From an uncultured Porphyromonadaceae bacterium (lineage in GTDB: Bacteria; Bacteroidota; Bacteroidia; Bacteroidales; Muribaculaceae), in NCBI GenBank assembly GCA_900548705.1, contig URLF01000016.1:1-35589 (forward strand): DNA of 35,589 nt, read 5' to 3'. The position numbers and the translations under genes were made by a program. Positions 33,048-35,589 of the stretch are shown here, in pieces; the stretch's first letter is position 1; every line of letters starts with the position of its first letter. The notes beneath the pieces are model-generated. The model was not told the origin of the DNA, ran no database searches, and was given only the letters and a program-made list of their open reading frames with translations.

Positions 33048-34055
33048 TTAGCCGTTTACCTTCTTCATGTGGGCGATGAGGTCGAGAACCTTGTTGGAGT
33101 AACCGATCTCATTGTCATACCAGCTTACTACCTTGACGAAGTTGGGGGTCAGGTAAACACCGGCGTTGGCGTCGAAGATAGAGGTGCGGGGGTCGCCGAG
33201 GAAGTCGCTGGAAACGACTGCGTCTTCGGTGTAACCCAGTACGCCCTTGAGTTCGCCTTCTGCAGCTTCCTTCATGGCAGCGCAGATTTCCTCCTTGGTA
33301 GCGCCCTTCTTGAGGTTCACGGTCAGGTCGACAACGGAAACGTCAAGGGTGGGGACACGCATGGAGATACCGGTCAGCTTGCCGTTGAGCTCGGGGATAA
33401 CCTTGCCCACAGCCTTGGCGGCACCAGTGGAAGAGGGGATGATGTTGCCGGAAGCGGCACGGCCACCACGCCAGTCTTTCATCGAAGGACCGTCAACGGT
33501 CTTCTGGGTAGCTGTTGTGGAGTGAACGGTGGTCATAAGACCGGTCTCGATGCCGAACTTGTCGTTGAGGACCTTGGCGATAGGAGCGAGACAGTTGGTG
33601 GTGCAGGAAGCGTTGGAAACGAACTGCTGTCCAGCGTAGGTGTTTTCGTTAACACCGCATACGAACATGGGGGTGTCGTCCTTGGAGGGAGCGGACATAA
33701 CGACGTATTTAGCGCCGGCTTCGATGTGGGCCTGAGCCTTTTCCTTGGTCAGGAAGAGACCGGTGGACTCAACGACATATTCTGCGCCTACTGCGCCCCA
33801 GCCGATTTCTTTGGGGTCGCGGCATGCTGTAACGCGGATTTCCTTGCCGTTTACGATCAGGAGGCTCTTTTCGAGGTCGTAGTCAACGGTTCCGTCGAAC
33901 TGGCCGTGCATTGTGTCATACTTGAGCATGTAAGCCATGTAGTCAACGGGGAGAAGGTCGTTGATGGCAACAACTTCGATGTCGTCGCGCTTAGTGGAGG
34001 CGCGGAAGACAAAACGGCCGATACGGCCGAAGCCGTTAATACCTATTTTAGTCAT
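33048..34055 (-). CDS. gapA: Glyceraldehyde-3-phosphate dehydrogenase, NAD type
   Basis: A 335-aa glycolytic enzyme that oxidises glyceraldehyde-3-phosphate with NAD and phosphate. The nucleotide fold begins KIGINGFGRIGR; D33 (IND) fits NAD preference; the catalytic Cys is C151 in SNASCTTNCLAP with H178 in TTVHSTT. SSTGAAKAVGKVIPELNGKL is the C-terminal catalytic-domain signature. Length is typical. It has its own promoter element and a terminator, so it is transcribed alone. Confidence 0.98.
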   Translation of the reverse strand: MTKIGINGFGRIGRFVFRASTKRDDIEVVAINDLLPVDYMAYMLKYDTMHGQFDGTVDYDLEKSLLIVNGKEIRVTACRDPKEIGWGAVGAEYVVESTGLFLTKEKAQAHIEAGAKYVVMSAPSKDDTPMFVCGVNENTYAGQQFVSNASCTTNCLAPIAKVLNDKFGIETGLMTTVHSTTATQKTVDGPSMKDWRGGRAASGNIIPSSTGAAKAVGKVIPELNGKLTGISMRVPTLDVSVVDLTVNLKKGATKEEICAAMKEAAEGELKGVLGYTEDAVVSSDFLGDPRTSIFDANAGVYLTPNFVKVVSWYDNEIGYSNKVLDLIAHMKKVNG

Positions 34056-34168
34056 AGTGGGTTGATTGTTAAAGAACTATTTGGTAAAGTATTGTTATTC
34101 TTTCGAAAATCAATTGACTGCCCTCGGGCATCAATCAGTGTTGGGAACGCGATGCTTTTTGGGCTGTG

Positions 34169-34176
34169 CAAAGTTA
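34169..34176 (-). promoter_or_regulatory. -7 element of the gapA promoter
   Basis: Minus-strand TAACTTTG matches TAnnTTTG and lies 113 bases before the gapA start. The A/T-rich upstream region (a run of seven A) has no clear TTG at 19-21 bases. Confidence 0.5.
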
Positions 34177-34284
34177 GTAATTTTTTTATAAACGGAGATA
34201 AAACATGGCTCTTTTTTGCGGCCAATTCAAGAAAAATTTCCTTAATCGGGCCGGTGAGGGCTGACAGCCCACGCCGTGGCGGCG

Positions 34285-34767
34285 TCACTGGCGTGTGAGC
34301 GTGTAGTTCAGGCTTGATGCGGCCTCCAGGTCAGGACCGGTCATGGTCAGCGTGGAGTCGCTGTCGATGAGAAAATACCTCACTTCGGCCGAGGATGTCG
34401 CTTGGTCGGCGGCGCGGTCGGTATGGTCAGGGACAAGCTTGATGTATGACATCGAGCTGTCAGTCGGTGTGGACTTGTGTACGGAAAATTCCCCCTTCGA
34501 GTTGAATGTACCGTCCGTCCGGTCGATGAACCGTTCGGTCAGCTTGTAGTCGCCTCCGTTGCCGTCGTCGTCATAATCCAGAGTCAGGGTGTATTCCACA
34601 CCCGGCGCGTCGGCGGCGGGGAGGATGCCGGTGTATGTGACATCGCGGTCGGCGCGGTCACAGCTCGTTTCCGACGCGTCTCCGTGTCGGGTGCATTTCT
34701 TGTTGTCGGAACATGCGGCCACCATCAGCAGCGCCGCGGCCAGGGAGAGATAAGTCTTGAGAGTCAT
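34285..34767 (-). CDS. NlpE-like lipoprotein
   Basis: A 160-aa lipoprotein with a signal ending at the lipobox V16-A-A-C19. The segment YTGILPAADAPG (residues 45-56) resembles the N-terminal domain of NlpE, a copper/surface-stress sensor, but the CxxC of that family (PCADC) is replaced by A51-x-x-A54. Another Cys pair lies before it (C25, C36), near the lipid anchor. The rest is a beta-rich domain ending NYTLTRQ. It lies upstream of gapA but is separated by 229 bases, so it is probably its own gene. Copper binding should not be assumed. Confidence 0.7.
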   Translation of the reverse strand: MTLKTYLSLAAALLMVAACSDNKKCTRHGDASETSCDRADRDVTYTGILPAADAPGVEYTLTLDYDDDGNGGDYKLTERFIDRTDGTFNSKGEFSVHKSTPTDSSMSYIKLVPDHTDRAADQATSSAEVRYFLIDSDSTLTMTGPDLEAASSLNYTLTRQ

Positions 34768-35163
34768 GTCTTCAATTGGAATGATAGGTCGTTGTTATCG
34801 GATCGGTTGATGTATAACGCCTATGGTGCCCCCAAAGTTCAGCCCCCCTGAATTGTCAAGCCGAAGTTCAGACTGCCGGGTTGTGATTTAAATAATTATC
34901 ACCGTGTTTCCCGGTACGATTCCGAAGGAATCCTATATCTGAATAGCCGTGGGTTGGCGCGAGCGGAAAGCCCCTTGAGGGCGCCCCCGAGCGGTAACCC
35001 ACGGTTGCGTTTCGTCAAAGATGGGATTCCGGAGGAATCTTCCTTGGTATTACCCATTGATATCGGATATCAGAAAAGATTCCTTCGGAATCGTCACGGG
35101 GTATAGCTCCCCTGCAATTATTATTCGCGATTATAAGATTTGTCCGCGATAATAAGATGAGAT
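34768..35163. other. Intergenic region with inverted repeats
   Basis: No gene is seen here. Around 34833-34840 the minus strand has GAACTTTG, a weak promoter candidate for the lipoprotein gene. The rest is taken up by the 191-base element at 34910-35100 and an AT-rich stretch (35110-35160). Confidence 0.6.
34910..35100. repeat. 191-base element with 23-base inverted ends
   Basis: The left end (34910-34932) and the right end (35078-35100) are inverted copies with 21 of 23 bases alike. Each contains a palindrome of type GATTCC-nnn-GGAATC, and a third copy of that palindrome lies at 35025-35039. Between them are a long hairpin (CCGTGGGTT 34947-34955 with AACCCACGG 34996-35004) and a TGATATC-G-GATATCA palindrome (35058-35072). 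It resembles a non-autonomous, palindrome-rich intergenic element. No target duplication is evident, and there is no coding frame. Confidence 0.6.
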
Positions 35164-35238
35164 TTATTTCGGACGTCCACCGAAAGAGAAGCCTAATGTC
35201 AGCCCGGCGCAATTGTAGCCGGTACGGCAGACAGTGGC
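35164..35238 (-). pseudogene. C-terminal end of an outer-membrane-protein-like gene
   Basis: On the minus strand, frame ending at TAA (35166-35164) reads GYNCAGLTLGFSFGGRPK just before the stop. Alternating hydrophobic residues with an aromatic near the end are what an outer-membrane beta-barrel terminus looks like in Bacteroidota. Reading upstream, the barrel-like pattern is lost within about 75 bases (a stop codon follows soon), where the plus strand becomes flagellar DNA. The true 5' part is missing. The left border of the lost part is uncertain by about 25 bases. Confidence 0.5.
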
Positions 35239-35589
35239 ACAAAGTTGTCTGGTTTAAAGAGTTCATCACAGAAGTTGTATCAGGCAGCAAATGATTTAAA
35301 AAATGCTTCTTATGGTGATAATACAAAAGCAGAAGATTTGTTAGATAAGGCAAAGAATTTTGTGAGCCAGTACAACAGTGTACTTGGCACAACAAAAAAT
35401 ATGAACTCATATAGTATTTTACAGACGGCTGTATGGGGAACGGAACAGATGAATCTGAGTCAGGGGCTTTTGAATAAAGTTGGAATTACAATCAATGACG
35501 ATAATACATTGTCTTTGGATGAGACGAAATTCAAGGCGGCAAATATGAGTGATTTGAAGGCACTGTTTTCAGGCAGCGGTTCACTTGCT
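35197..35589 (+). CDS. Fragment of a FliD-like flagellar cap protein, likely foreign
   Basis: The plus frame is open from 35197 (just after a TAA) to the window edge, 131 codons with no plausible start, so it is cut at both ends. It reads TKLSGLKSSSQKLYQAANDL, then KNFVSQYNSVLG and, near the end, LLNKVGITINDDNTLSLDET and LKALFSGSGS. This is the C-terminal domain pattern of the flagellar hook-associated protein FliD, of the kind common in Lachnospiraceae. The AT-rich codons differ from everything else here. Bacteroidales have no flagella, so this is probably DNA from another organism joined to the contig. Not certain. Confidence 0.6.

Noticed and set aside
34052..34288. Minus-strand frame of 78 codons overlapping gapA start and the lipoprotein end
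   Set aside because: It covers the gapA promoter element and has no family resemblance; chance frame.
32991..34298. Long plus-strand open frame (435 codons) opposite gapA
   Set aside because: It mirrors gapA, which has every catalytic motif; the translation is Gly- and Val-rich without any recognisable family.

Overview
The window is chromosomal DNA from a moderately GC-rich member of the Bacteroidales. Three things point there: a type IX secretion gene set (porV, porZ), Bacteroidota-type promoters (TTTG/TTG, about 20 bases, then TAnnTTTG), and cysteine-free versions of S14 and L36. A Muribaculaceae-like gut bacterium is my guess, but the sequence does not settle the family. The left edge cuts rplC. 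The last ~390 bases look like DNA from a different organism.

Positions 2-6144 hold the S10 and first spc genes (rplC-D-W-B, rpsS, rplV, rpsC, rplP, rpmC, rpsQ, rplN-X-E), all on the plus strand. A strong hairpin terminator follows rplE. About 5 kb unrelated to ribosomes then interrupts the spc operon: a secreted protein with a carboxypeptidase-regulatory-like domain (plus strand), and an opposing minus-strand operon with its own consensus promoter. That operon holds a possible small ORF broken by a TGA, a membrane protein, a sugar-nucleotidyltransferase-like enzyme, a CDP-alcohol phosphotransferase and a GtrA-type membrane protein. Together they look like a pathway that activates a phosphorylated headgroup with a nucleotide and transfers it to a lipid. 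The ribosomal run resumes at 11156 with rpsN and continues through rpsH, rplF, rplR, rpsE, rpmD, rplO, secY, map, infA, rpmJ, rpsM, rpsK, rpsD, rpoA and rplQ to a terminator at 20236.

Positions 20296-22244 carry an AT-rich pair, a membrane acyltransferase and a fucosyltransferase-like enzyme, probably transferred in. A minus-strand operon follows (transcribed rdgB, porZ, unknown 176-aa gene, porV, ispF), linking type IX secretion to housekeeping genes. Next come a Bax-inhibitor-1 family membrane protein and argS (minus), a secreted S1/P1 nuclease and a histidine acid phosphatase (plus; together a likely phosphate-scavenging pair), then gapA and an NlpE-like lipoprotein (minus).

The right end holds a 191-bp element with inverted ends (34910-35100), the last codons of an outer-membrane-protein-like gene on the minus strand, and an abrupt switch to AT-rich DNA encoding a FliD-like flagellar cap fragment of Lachnospiraceae type. 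I read this as a chimeric join, not as native biology.
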